DNA of 64,000 bases. Source: JAJEFO01 sp965214325. GTDB taxonomy: Bacteria > Pseudomonadota > Alphaproteobacteria > Rhodobacterales > Rhodobacteraceae. Both the position numbers and the translations under genes were made by a program. Below are positions 21,209 through 30,348 of this stretch, piece after piece. Under the pieces are notes generated by a model. It had not been told where the DNA came from and made no database searches. It saw nothing but the letters and a program-made list of their open reading frames with translations. The stretch covers positions 1 to 64,000 of the forward strand of contig CBDCBG010000006.1 in assembly GCA_965214325.1 (NCBI GenBank), written 5' to 3'. Numbering within the stretch: position 1 is the stretch's first letter; the number at the start of each line of letters is the position of its first letter.

Positions 21209-22121
21209 ATGGAAATCCTTGCCGGACCGGACGTGTCGGTGGCAATCACGTCTGCTTGCGCGCCCGGCGCCGATGGCAGGATCGTGAACGAAGCGAAGGT
21301 GCCTTCGGATCCCGGATCGCTCGTCGAGCACATGCATGGCCTGCCCGGCAGCATCGCGGCTGTCGACCTGGAGGCCGGACCCCAGTCGCAGTGGCTCCGC
21401 AAGGGACTGAGCGAAGCCGGCCACGAAACCGTGCTGATGGTGAGGCGGGTGAAGTCCGCGCTGAAGGCGGCTCCGGTCAAGACGGACCGGCGGGATGCCG
21501 AGGGCATCGCCCGGTTGCTGCGGACGGGATGGTTCCAGCCCGTGCACTGCAGGCCGGTCGCGTCCCGGGAGAAGCGGGCCCTGCCGGGCTCGCGCAACGC
21601 GCTCGCGGAAGGCCTGACGCGGCCTGGACTCCCGGTGCGCGGCATTCTTCGCAACTTCGGCCTGAAGCCCGGCCGGGTCTCGAAAGGGGACTGCGAGGAG
21701 CGGGTCCGGGAGCCGGCCTCGGGCAACGCGACGCTGCCGGACGCCGTCGAGCCGATCCTGCGGCTGCGCGCGCAGATGCGCGACGAGCCGGCCGTGATGA
21801 CGAAGAGGGCCGGGACCCTCGCCGGGCCGGACGCCGAAGCGGAACCGGTCGGGAGAGACGGCCGTGTCGGGCGGGATCTCGAAGGCCGGCGGCATCGCGC
21901 TGCGCACGGCGCTCTTCCAGGCGGCCACGGCGATGCCGCCCGGCACGGGCAGGGTGAACTGGCTGAAGTCCCGGGCGCTGCGGCTGGCGGCGAGGCGTGG
22001 CAGGAAGCGCGCCACGACCGCGCTGGCCCGGCGCATGGCCGTGGTTCCGCTCCGGATGTGGCTGGACGGGACGGAGTTCGGCTTCACCCGCGAGCAGGCG
22101 ATGTCGCCTGACCCGGCATGA
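21209..22121 (+). pseudogene. IS110/IS1111 transposase, internally deleted
   Basis: ATG 21209 follows GAAAGGA. The N-terminal DEDD domain is readable (AAVDLEAGPQSQWLRKGL, KTDRRDAEGIARLLRTGWF). After TLAGPDAEA the family middle segment is missing and the frame changes near 21850. The C-terminal Transposase_20 part then reads SGGISKAGGIALRTALFQAA and ends at 22121. The serine-containing active-site region upstream of GGISK appears lost, so the protein should be inactive. Confidence 0.8.
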
Positions 22122-22446
22122 GCGTGGCTGCACCGGATCCGCAGTCCGTGACGAAGAGGGAAGGAACGGGCACTGCCTCTTGAAAGGCGTCCCGTCCACG
22201 GACGTCCCCTTGCCGGGACGCGGTCCCCGATGATGTCGTCGGACGCCTCGTTGCCGAACCGCACTTGTCGTGTTCGAGCACGCTGACGAGATTGACGCTC
22301 GGGGACCGAATTGGACCAGGCATCATGCAGGCGGCCGACGAGCCGACCACGGACGGAAGGAAGATGCCCGGCGGCGGAGGTGAAGTGGACCTTCCCGAAA
22401 AAATCGAGGTGAAGACTTGAGCGAAACCTGAACAGCGTCGACCCCG

Positions 22447-22513
22447 CCGAGGGTTTCCCGGTTCGCCTCCGCAAGACTCTTGCGATCGCTCCGGCGAACC
22501 GGGAAACCCTCGG
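22447..22513. repeat. Perfect 21-bp inverted repeat in IS1111-like noncoding end
   Basis: 22447-22467 begins CCGAGGGTTTCC and 22493-22513 is its exact reverse complement, with a 25-nt centre that contains a smaller GCAAGA/TCTTGC stem. As RNA it would form a very stable long hairpin. Position in the noncoding tail raises the possibility of a guide RNA part; it could also be a miniature-element relic. Confidence 0.7.
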
Positions 22514-22657
22514 CTCCGGGCCAGACGTCAACGCCGCACCCGGCCCCAACGCCGCGAAATTCGCCGCCGGCGACGGGATCGTGTTGCCAGGTTCGGGCGT
22601 CATGGCCGCTCATGCACAGGAATCTTGTGCTTGACGTGGGGGGCCCCATTACGGAAG

Positions 22658-22776
22658 GCGTCCGGGACTGGCGCATCTGCACGGCGAGGAGCGCCGGCAT
22701 CGGCCACTTCAACGACCCGTGAAATCAGTGCGAGGGTGGCCTGATGGTCACTTGTGCATATAAGTCCCCAAGATTA
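22658..22776 (+). mobile_element. Right end of TnpB element A (tnpB tail and RE)
   Basis: Matches the end of copy B (34465-34582): codons for the native TnpB tail, stop TGA at 22742-22744, then TGATGGTCACT and a GCATAT segment, ending near CCCCAA. In IS605-type elements the guide (omega) RNA is transcribed from the tnpB 3' end through this region. Confidence 0.75.
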
Positions 22777-22787
22777 CCGAGCGGCGG

Positions 22788-22991
22788 ATGGCGGATTGGC
22801 CCCAGGATTCCCTGTTTGTCGTCCATTGCGCCGGGCCGCGTTGCAACGGGGCCAACAAGGCGGCAATCCGTCTGGCGCGCATGGGGCGCCCTGTCAAGGG
22901 GATGATCGGCGGTGTGACCGACTGGATCGACGAAGGGTTCCAGATGGCTGCCGGCATGAAGCCGTTCAGCGTGGCGGAAGTCGAAGGTTGA
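22788..22991 (+). pseudogene. Rhodanese-like domain, C-terminal fragment
   Basis: About 67 residues: VVHCAGPRCNGANKAAIRLA, then GRPVKGMIGGVTDWIDEGF. This fits the active-site loop and last helix of a single rhodanese domain that moves sulfur between thiols. The N-terminal half is missing because the TnpB element right end lies immediately upstream. It is probably a gene truncated by that element. Confidence 0.65.
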
Positions 22992-23604
22992 TCCGCGTAA
23001 ACCGGGGAACTGTTGCAGGCCCGTTCGCACTCCTGGGCCGCACGCGATCTGGACAACGTCATGGCGTCCCTCGACGATGAGGCGGCCTGTGAAATCGGAT
23101 CTGGAGTTTCTGGATCCGGGTCCGCGGCCACTGGCAAGAATGTCAGAATCCGGACTTGCCTCAAGACATGGATGCTACCGCGAAGAGTTCGAAGCCCGTT
23201 GCGGGCGCGGCAGCAACGAAGTCACTGCGAGCCGTGATCTGGAAGATGTCTCGTTTGCATGGATGACGGGAAGAACTGGTCGCCGGAACGCAAATTGCAA
23301 GCAGCAATGTCCGCATTTTCAGTGCTTCGCGGCGTCGCGAGCTTAGGGTCCACCATGACTTCACTGGCTTCCTGGACGGCGATGCACGGGGGCCCGACAG
23401 TCGCTTCGACGTCGTACGCGACTGCCTGGATGCTCCGACCCGTTGCAAGAGCAGGGGTCGGATGGTGGAGGTTAAGGTGCTGCCCGCAGTCAGCTAGGGC
23501 AGCGAACAAGGACGGCAAACCGAGGGCAAAGGTCGACAACGGCGGGATGCTTGCGCAAGCGCATCAACGGGTCTACCTGTTTCGAAGCAGCGAAAGGCGA
23601 AGCG
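22992..23604. other. 613 bp upstream of ribE without a recognised gene
   Basis: No reading frame here resembles a family I know. I looked for an FMN riboswitch before ribE and did not find its conserved segments. ribE presumably now depends on a promoter somewhere in this stretch because its original operon partners ribD and ribB are far away. Confidence 0.45.
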
Positions 23605-24201
23605 ATGTTCACTGGCATTGTGACCGACATCGGCGAAATTCTCGGAGTTGGGCGAGCTGGCGTCCTCGATGTCAGGATTGGAACCTCCTACGACGTCGGA
23701 AGCCTCGAAATCGGGGCGTCAATTGCCTGTGACGGGGTCTGCCTGACCGTGGTTGATGTCGGGAGCGACCCGCGCACGTGGTTTGCCGTTCAGGCGAGCG
23801 AGGAAACGCTTTCCAAGACCAATCTTGGCCATTGGGAAACGGGGCGGCGGATCAACCTGGAACGCGCACTCAAGGTCGGTGACGAGATCGGAGGGCATAT
23901 TGTCTCGGGACATGTCGACGGAATCGCCGTGGTCGAGAGCGTCCGGGAAGAAGGCGACAGCACGAGGATGGTTCTCGACGCCCCGGATGAGCTCGCCCGG
24001 TTCATCGCTCCCAAGGGGTCGGTTGCATTGAACGGCACCTCATTGACGGTGAACGAGGTCGACTGCGCGCGCTTCGGCATAAATTTCGTTCCGCACACCA
24101 AGGCCGTCACGACCTGGGGCGAGGCAAGGTCGGGCGACAAGGTGAATCTCGAAGTCGACACGCTTGCCCGCTATGTGGCGCGCCTGAAGGAGGCAGCCTA
24201 G
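23605..24201 (+). CDS. ribE: Riboflavin synthase, alpha subunit
   Basis: A 198-residue enzyme that dismutates two 6,7-dimethyl-8-ribityllumazine molecules to riboflavin. Both tandem lumazine-binding repeats are present: MFTGIVTDIG to about residue 95 and GHIVSGHVDGIA onward. The motifs IACDGVCLTV and VALNGTSLTVNEV occupy equivalent places in each. ATG 23605 with MFTGIV is the universal start. It is isolated, 19.6 kb from ribD and 12.4 kb from ribB, whereas these genes are usually adjacent. Confidence 0.95.
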   Translation: MFTGIVTDIGEILGVGRAGVLDVRIGTSYDVGSLEIGASIACDGVCLTVVDVGSDPRTWFAVQASEETLSKTNLGHWETGRRINLERALKVGDEIGGHIVSGHVDGIAVVESVREEGDSTRMVLDAPDELARFIAPKGSVALNGTSLTVNEVDCARFGINFVPHTKAVTTWGEARSGDKVNLEVDTLARYVARLKEAA

Positions 24202-24311
24202 GGCGCTCGCGGTCCGCACCCGAATTCAGCGGCCTCAACCGAGAAGTGGCCCCGAAATTGCATCCCCAAGCCTCAACGGGCATGTGACGCTCCTGTACTT
24301 CTCGCCTCTCG

Positions 24312-26948
24312 TCAGAATGCAGCCTGCGTGGCGCGGGGGCGCTGGATTGCGACAATGACCAACAGGATCAACAGTGCGGGAACAAAGAAGATCTCTTTAG
24401 GCATCCGGTCGTTTTCGACCGCAATCGCCTCGATCCGGGCCGGTGCATCGCCGTAGAAATCATAGTCGTTGGCCAGTTGATCGAAGTATGGCGTGCCCGG
24501 GAAGGGTTCGTCCAATGCGAGAATCCCGTCGCTCTCCAGCACCGTCAGTCCAACGGCTTCGAGCCTTTCCAGTCCGGTGCCTTCGAGCTCGGCCGTGTAG
24601 GCCAGCGTGATCGTGCCCATTTCGCCCGTGTCGAAGTCAGGAGCCGAGACACGCACCCTTGCCGTTGAGCCGACGGGCAGTTCTTCCAGCGTGGCAAGCG
24701 CCGCCGGACCCGTCGTCTCCCTGTATCTTTCCTGCCATTGATCAAGGAAGAAGTCCGGCCGGAACAGCATGAAAACCACGAGCAACATGATCACGGTTTC
24801 CCATTTGCGCGACTTGGCGATGAAATAGCCCTGGGTGGCCGCGGCAAAGACCAGCATGGCAATGAGAGAGACAAGGAACACAAGCACTGCCTTGGCCGGG
24901 CCTACATCGATCAGCAGCAGATCCGTGTTGAAGATGAACATGAAGGGCAGGAGCGCGGTGCGGATGTCGTAACTGAACCCCACGATGCCAGTCTTGATCG
25001 GATCACCGCGTGAAATGGCCGCCGCCGCATAGGCGGCAAGGCCCACAGGAGGCGTGTCATCCGCCAGAATCCCGAAATAGAACACGAAGAGATGCACGGC
25101 GATGAGCGGCACGATGAGGCCCGATTGTGCGCCCACCGTAACGATGACTGGCGCCATGAGCGACGAGACCACGATGTAGTTGGCCGTTGTCGGCAGGCCC
25201 ATGCCGAGGATCAGCGAAAGCACCGCCACCAGGATCAGCAGTATCATCAGGTTGTCGCCGGCAATGGTCTCGATCACCTGCCCGATGATCTGGTGAGCGC
25301 CGGTGAGCGAAATGGTTCCCACGATGATGCCCGCGGCACCGGTCGCCACGCCGATCCCGATCATGTTGCGTGCACCGCTTTCAAGCCCGGCGACAAAATC
25401 GCGCCAGCTGGCCAGTGCCTGTGCCGAGAAACTGTCGGCACTGCCGCGAAACATCGCCTTCAAGGGCCTGTGCGTCAGTGCCACGATGATCATGGCGATC
25501 GTCGCCCAGAAGGCCGAGAGCGCTGGCGAAAGACGGTCCAGATCCTCCGTGCGCACCATCAGGTTCCAGACCAGAACGAAGATCGGCAGCGCATAGTACG
25601 CTCCGCCCAGGAAGGTTGGCGTCAACCGCGGCGCCGCGACCACCTTGCTGTTCGGGTCGTCGACCGCGACATCGGGAAACTTCGAGGCGACGTACACAAG
25701 CGCCAGATAGGCCATCAGCAAGAGCGCGAGCGCCGGATAGATCGAGGCGTCGGGCGCCATCGGCTCCAACAGGCCTCGGAAGCCAATCACGAGGAAGGTG
25801 ATCGCCGCCATGCCCAGGAAACCGGTCAGAAACAGCAACAGGATCAGGATCACGCCAATTTGCCGCCCTGGCTTTTTCAGTCCTTGCAGGCCCAACTTCA
25901 GGCTTTCCAGATGAACAATGTATAGCAGCGCGATGTAGGAAATCACTGCCGGCAGGAAGGCGTGCTTGATGACATCGATGTAGGGGATGTTGACATATTC
26001 CACCATCAGGAAGGCCGCGGCCCCCATTACCGGCGGCGTGAGCTGGCCATTGGTTGACGAAGCCACCTCGACAGCGCCCGCCTTTTCCCGTGTAAAGCCG
26101 ATACGTTTCATCAACGGGATGGTGAAGGTCCCAGTGGTGACCGTGTTGGCAATGGACGAGCCAGAGATCATGCCAGTCATCATTGATGACAGCACCGCCG
26201 CCTTTGCGGGGCCGCCGCGCAGTGCGCCCAGCAGCGCGATGGCCACCTTGATGAACCAGTTGCCGCCGCCAGCCCTTTCCAGAAGCCCTCCGAACAACAC
26301 GAAGAGGAAGATCATCGTTGTGGACACGCCAAGCGCGACACCAAAGACGCCCTCGGTCTGCATCCAGTAATGCCCCATCGCCTTGGCAAACGATGCGCCG
26401 CCGTAGTTGGTGACGCTGCCCACCCATTCCGAGTAGCCGCCGAAGAATGTCAGCGCGAGGAAGGCCGAGGCGATGATCACCAACGGCAGGCCGAGCGAGC
26501 GGTAGACGGCCACCATCAATACGCTCATGCCGATGCCGGAAACGACGATGTCCGTGGTGGTCCACAGGCCCGGCCGGTCGGCAATCTCAAAGCGGAAGAT
26601 GACAAGGTAGAGGCAAGCGGCAACGCCCAGGATGAGCAGGATCCAGTCATAGGCGGGAATCCGGTCCCTGTGACCGAACATCGGAAAGGTCAGCGTAGCG
26701 AGGCTCAACGCAAAGGCCAGGTGGACGTATCGCGCCTGGGCCACGATGTTGGCAAAGTCGCCAATCCCCGTGACCTGGGCCAGAACCCCCGGCACCTTCG
26801 AGGCGATGTAGAGTTGAAAGAGCGACCAGATGATGCATAGCGCAAAGATCAGATTCTTGACGAACGGTCCCGCACTGCGGGCACCGGTGTCGGCCTCTGC
26901 CACCATGTCCTCGGCAGTCCTGTTCGTGGCGTGTGTCATCCCTCTCAC
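24312..26948 (-). CDS. Fused TRAP transporter permease (4TM/12TM, TAXI type) with DUF3394 tail
   Basis: An 878-residue membrane protein. The N-terminal part (to about residue 170) supplies DctQ-like segments. The large DctM domain follows, with GMISGSSIANTVTTGTFTIP and a second half containing LGMGLPTTANYIVVSSLMAP and FFGILADDTPPVGLAAYAAA. The last about 190 residues match DUF3394, found on TAXI-type fused permeases, and end in a further hydrophobic segment. With the binding protein encoded upstream it should drive ion-coupled uptake of an organic acid; the substrate is unknown. The start is either GTG 26948 or the ATG nine bases later. Confidence 0.9.
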   Translation of the reverse strand: MRGMTHATNRTAEDMVAEADTGARSAGPFVKNLIFALCIIWSLFQLYIASKVPGVLAQVTGIGDFANIVAQARYVHLAFALSLATLTFPMFGHRDRIPAYDWILLILGVAACLYLVIFRFEIADRPGLWTTTDIVVSGIGMSVLMVAVYRSLGLPLVIIASAFLALTFFGGYSEWVGSVTNYGGASFAKAMGHYWMQTEGVFGVALGVSTTMIFLFVLFGGLLERAGGGNWFIKVAIALLGALRGGPAKAAVLSSMMTGMISGSSIANTVTTGTFTIPLMKRIGFTREKAGAVEVASSTNGQLTPPVMGAAAFLMVEYVNIPYIDVIKHAFLPAVISYIALLYIVHLESLKLGLQGLKKPGRQIGVILILLLFLTGFLGMAAITFLVIGFRGLLEPMAPDASIYPALALLLMAYLALVYVASKFPDVAVDDPNSKVVAAPRLTPTFLGGAYYALPIFVLVWNLMVRTEDLDRLSPALSAFWATIAMIIVALTHRPLKAMFRGSADSFSAQALASWRDFVAGLESGARNMIGIGVATGAAGIIVGTISLTGAHQIIGQVIETIAGDNLMILLILVAVLSLILGMGLPTTANYIVVSSLMAPVIVTVGAQSGLIVPLIAVHLFVFYFGILADDTPPVGLAAYAAAAISRGDPIKTGIVGFSYDIRTALLPFMFIFNTDLLLIDVGPAKAVLVFLVSLIAMLVFAAATQGYFIAKSRKWETVIMLLVVFMLFRPDFFLDQWQERYRETTGPAALATLEELPVGSTARVRVSAPDFDTGEMGTITLAYTAELEGTGLERLEAVGLTVLESDGILALDEPFPGTPYFDQLANDYDFYGDAPARIEAIAVENDRMPKEIFFVPALLILLVIVAIQRPRATQAAF

Positions 26949-26972
26949 CAGTCGCTAATTCTTGTTCTGCAG

Positions 26973-27007
26973 GAAAAAAAGAGCCAGCGCATCTGAGATG
27001 CGCTGGC
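26973..27007 (-). terminator. Rho-independent terminator between TAXI binding protein and permease genes
   Basis: GCCAGCGCATC and GATGCGCTGGC form an 11-bp perfect stem with a tiny loop, followed on the minus strand by TCTTTTTTT. It lies inside the operon, so only a fraction of transcripts would reach the permease gene, giving an excess of binding protein. Confidence 0.88.
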
Positions 27008-27037
27008 GAAGGTTTCAGGACATCTTGGCGATGTCCC

Positions 27038-28012
27038 TCATTCCATCATCAGGCCCAGCTCCTTGTAAGCTCTCTCGGCCCCTGGATGCAGCGGAGCGGA
27101 AAGGCCGTCGCTGACCATCTGCTTGGCGTCGAGATTGGCAAAGGCCGGGTGCAAGCCGCGGAAATCGTCGAGATTGGCCATCACCGCCTTTGCGACCACG
27201 TAGGCCACCTCTTCCGGCACTTTTGCCGAGGTAACGAAGGTTGCGCCCACGCCGAAGGTTGTTGTGTCGGTGTCGGTGCCTGCATACATTCCGCCAGGAA
27301 TCGTGGCCACACGATAGAAGGGGTTGTCCGCGACCAGCTTGTCGATCGGCGCACCGGTCACCGAAACCAGATTCACGTCACAGGTAGTGGTGGCTTCCTT
27401 GATGGCTGCGGCCGGGTGACCGATTGTGTAGATCATGGCGTCAATGTTGTCGTCGCAGATCTGCTTGGCCATTTCAGAGCCCTTGTACTCGGTGGCCAGG
27501 GCGAAGTCGTCCATGGCTATGCCGAAGGCGTCCATCACCACTTCCATCGTGGCACGCTGCCCGGACCCGGGATTGCCCACGTTCACGCGCTTGCCCTTGA
27601 GCCCCTCGAAGGACGTGATGCCGCTGTCGCTACGCACCAGGAGGGTGAAGGGCTCAGGGTGGACCGAGAACATCGCCCGTATGTCGGGGAAAGGGTTGTC
27701 GGCGAACTTTGACGTGCCGTGGAAGGCGTGGTACTGCCAGTCGGACTGGGCCACGCCAAACTCAAGCTCTCCGGCCTTGATCGTGTTGATGTTGTACACC
27801 GACCCGCCGGTGGACTCCACTGCGCAGCGAAGGCCATGCTCCTTGCGGTCGCGGTTCACGAGCCGGCAAATCGCGCCGCCGGTCGGATAGTAGACGCCCG
27901 TTACCCCGCCGGTGCCGATTGAAATGAACTGCTGATCCTGCGCAGCGGCAGGAACGGCAAAGGCAAGTGTCGCGGCCGTCAGCAATCCGGCAGTGAGTTT
28001 CATATTTTCCAT
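27038..28012 (-). CDS. TAXI-family TRAP solute-binding protein
   Basis: A 324-residue periplasmic protein. The signal peptide MKLTAGLLTAATLAFAVPAA is followed by a predicted cleavage near AQAQDQ-like AAAQ. The mature protein starts QFISIGTGGVTGVYYPTGGA, the diagnostic TAXI motif, and has FGVAQSDWQYHAF and NVGNPGSGQRATMEVV. It captures the substrate for the fused permease downstream. The ATG at 28012 (MENMKL) or the Met four codons on may be the start. Confidence 0.93.
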   Translation of the reverse strand: MENMKLTAGLLTAATLAFAVPAAAQDQQFISIGTGGVTGVYYPTGGAICRLVNRDRKEHGLRCAVESTGGSVYNINTIKAGELEFGVAQSDWQYHAFHGTSKFADNPFPDIRAMFSVHPEPFTLLVRSDSGITSFEGLKGKRVNVGNPGSGQRATMEVVMDAFGIAMDDFALATEYKGSEMAKQICDDNIDAMIYTIGHPAAAIKEATTTCDVNLVSVTGAPIDKLVADNPFYRVATIPGGMYAGTDTDTTTFGVGATFVTSAKVPEEVAYVVAKAVMANLDDFRGLHPAFANLDAKQMVSDGLSAPLHPGAERAYKELGLMME

Positions 28013-28420
28013 TAGTTTCTCCGTGTCATTCTGCGCGCTTGCGCGCTTGTTGTGACCTGGGGTTTGCCAAAGACTTCCGAGATGTTGTGCAAAGCCCGAA
28101 ATCTCGGGGAATCCACCTAGTCCAGAAGACAGCTTAGCGGCGAATGCAGGGATTGTAAAAGGGCCCCTCGGCTTCGCATCGAGACACCGTTCCCGAGCAT
28201 GTCAACTTACATTGGATCGACAGGGATTCCCGAATGCCCTGACGTCCGTTTCGTCGTGACCATTGAAACCAGGAGTCCGGCAGGAATGGCAACGGCCTGG
28301 CCGGTCGGCCCCCGCAGTCGTGCCGTTCCGACAATCCAGGCCGATGGGCGGTGCCGCACCTTGATGGCCTGTCTGGGGGCCGTTCCATCCACTGCCGGCA
28401 AGTGGAGCCAGCCCTTCTCG
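28013..28420. other. 408 bp without a recognised gene between TAXI gene and lacI remnant
   Basis: Probably contains the promoter of the leftward TAXI operon. A GCGCGCTTGCGCGC palindrome lies about 25 bp before the TAXI start codon. The plus strand carries an open frame whose first 70 codons match nothing I know; only its last part is LacI-like. Confidence 0.4.
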
Positions 28421-28582
28421 CGATACACGTGCCCGACGCTGACAACGGTCTCGCAGGACCATGCCTCGATCACCGAGAAGAGCGTCGAGACGCTGTTCCG
28501 GCTGATCGATTCGGGCGAACGTGCGAGGCGGCGGGAGACCACCCTGTACGACGGCACGCCTGTGATGCGGGGATCCGCCTAA
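28421..28582 (+). pseudogene. LacI-family repressor, C-terminal remnant
   Basis: About 53 residues, SRYTCPTLTTVSQDHASITE then TTLYDGTPVMRGSA, match the last helix-strand section of LacI-type sugar repressors. DNA-binding and most ligand-binding regions are missing. It directly precedes the polyol transporter operon, where the operon regulator should be, so specific repression of this operon has probably been lost. Confidence 0.75.
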
Positions 28583-28696
28583 CAGGTCGATTTCCGGACT
28601 TCTTCTGATAAATTTACGCGAGCAAAAAATTACTTGACGCGCGGAATGTTTCGTGCCCGCATCATGGGACAACATCCAATTGAAGGGAGGTGCCAC

Positions 28697-30001
28697 ATGT
28701 ATCTGAGAAACGCACTTGGCGTCGCTGCGGCGCTGGCGCTCTGTTCCGCCGCGTCCTACGCGCAGGACAGGACCATCACGATCGCCACGGTGAACAACGG
28801 CGACATGATCCGCATGCAGGGCTACACGGACCGCTTCACCGCGGAGACCGGTGTCGGCGTGGAGTGGGTCACGCTGGAGGAGAACGTGCTCCGCCAGCGC
28901 GTGACCACGGACATCACCACCAGGGGCGGCGCGTTCGACATCATGACGATCGGCATGTACGAGACCCCGATCTGGGGCGCGAACGGCTGGCTCGTGCCGC
29001 TGGACGACCTGTCCGCCGAGTACGACGTCGCCGACATCCTTCCGGCGATGGCGGGCGGCCTCAGCCACGACGGCACGCTTTACGCCGCGCCGTTCTACGG
29101 CGAGAGCTCGATGATCATGTATCGCACCGACCTGATGGCGGCTGCGGGCCTCGAGATGCCGGATGCGCCCACCTGGGAGTTCGTTCGGGAGGCGGCCGTT
29201 GCGATGACCGACCGCGACAACGAGATCAACGGGATCTGCCTGCGCGGCAAGGCCGGCTGGGGAGAGGGCGGCGCCTTCATCACGGCCATGTCGAACTCGT
29301 TCGGCGCGCGCTGGTTCGACGAGGAGTGGAACGCGCAGTTCGACACCCGGCCCTGGGCCGACACGCTGAACTTCTACCTGGACCTCATGAACGATGCGGG
29401 CCCTCCGGGCTTCTCGACGAACGGGTTCAACGAGAACCTGTCGCTGTTCCAGCAGGGCAAGTGCGGCATGTGGATCGACGCGACCGTTGCGGCCTCGTTC
29501 GTGACCAGCCCGGACGACTCGACCGTCGCCGGCAGCGTGGGCTTCGCGCTTGCGCCCGACACCGGCCTGGGCAAGCGCTCCAACTGGCTCTGGGCCTGGG
29601 CGCTGGCGATCCCCGCCGGCACGCAGCAGGAGGCCGAGGCCAGGCAGTTCATCGAGTGGGCCACCTCGAAGGGCTACATCGAGCTGGTCGCGGCGAACGA
29701 AGGCTGGGCGAACGTGCCTCCGGGCGCGCGCATTTCGCTCTACGAGAACCCCGAGTACCGGAAAGTGCCGTTTGCGCAGAAGACCCTGGACTCGATCCTG
29801 TCGGCGGATCCGAACAGCCCGACGGTCGACCCGGTGCCCTACGTCGGCATCCAGTTCGCCGCGATCCCGGAGTTTGCAGGCATCGCGACCCAGGTCAGCC
29901 AGGAGTTCTCGGCGGCCTACGCGGGCCAGCAGACCGTCGCGGAGGCTCTCGAAAAGGCGCAGGCCATCACCACCGAGGAAATGGAGGCCGCCGGCTACTG
30001 A
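28697..30001 (+). CDS. smoE: ABC polyol (sorbitol/mannitol) transporter, substrate-binding protein
   Basis: A 434-residue periplasmic protein of extracellular binding protein family 1. The signal peptide MYLRNALGVAAALALCSAAS ends near SYAQ. The mature part has ITIATVNNGDMIRMQGYTDR, YAAPFYGESSMIMYRTDLM and GKCGMWIDATVAAS, all as in SmoE-type polyol binders. ATG 28697 follows GGGAGG. TTTACGCGAGCAAA about 85 bp upstream is a partly symmetric LacI-like operator. Codon use is more GC-rich than in the permease genes behind it, and an unusual 347-bp gap follows. Confidence 0.85.
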   Translation: MYLRNALGVAAALALCSAASYAQDRTITIATVNNGDMIRMQGYTDRFTAETGVGVEWVTLEENVLRQRVTTDITTRGGAFDIMTIGMYETPIWGANGWLVPLDDLSAEYDVADILPAMAGGLSHDGTLYAAPFYGESSMIMYRTDLMAAAGLEMPDAPTWEFVREAAVAMTDRDNEINGICLRGKAGWGEGGAFITAMSNSFGARWFDEEWNAQFDTRPWADTLNFYLDLMNDAGPPGFSTNGFNENLSLFQQGKCGMWIDATVAASFVTSPDDSTVAGSVGFALAPDTGLGKRSNWLWAWALAIPAGTQQEAEARQFIEWATSKGYIELVAANEGWANVPPGARISLYENPEYRKVPFAQKTLDSILSADPNSPTVDPVPYVGIQFAAIPEFAGIATQVSQEFSAAYAGQQTVAEALEKAQAITTEEMEAAGY

Positions 30002-30348
30002 GGCCAGACTCCACCCGGACAGGGGGGCGGCAAATCGGCCGCCTCCTGGAGTGCGGCACCTGCAACTTGCGTTCATCGCCTTGGTTCTGGACTCTTGCCC
30101 AAGCGGTTGTGCTTGTGACTGCGCAAAGGAGATGGCACGAAGCGTGCTGCCGTCCCCCGAACTCAAGGGGCCGGGCTTTGCGAGGCGGCGGGGACCGGCG
30201 TGTCTTCGCGGGGCTTTGCGGTGGCGGAACCCTGACGAGCCACGAAATCATGAACCGGATCGCCCGGCAACGCGGCGTTCGGTCACGTACATAAGGGTTC
30301 CTTCGTTCTTGCGGCAGGACGCCGTCCGCCAACAGGGGAGAAATATCC
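30002..30348. other. 347-bp gap between smoE and smoF
   Basis: I see no gene. Near its start GGCGGC and GCCGCC can form a hairpin (about 30026-30044) without a T tract. This could reduce read-through from the abundant binding protein into the permeases. A ribosome site, AGGGGAGAA, precedes smoF. Confidence 0.45.

Larger units (their letters stand above)
21046..22657 (+). mobile_element. IS110-family (IS1111-like) element inside the tnpB element
   Basis: Ends carry 12-bp inverted repeats CCGTAATGGGGC (21049-21060) and GCCCCATTACGG (22643-22654), a few bases inside the boundaries, as in the IS1111 subgroup. Removing it joins GACGAG to GCGTCCGGG exactly as in tnpB copy B. It holds a damaged transposase and about 520 bp of noncoding DNA after it, where IS1111 elements encode their guide (seekRNA or bridge RNA). 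Confidence 0.8.

Noticed and set aside
22992..23604. FMN riboswitch upstream of ribE
   Set aside because: The conserved RFN segments could not be found here, before ribD or before ribB.
24477..26840. Several plus-strand frames rich in His, Gln and Arg opposite the TRAP permease
   Set aside because: These are antisense shadows of hydrophobic membrane codons; the minus strand encodes an intact 878-aa permease.
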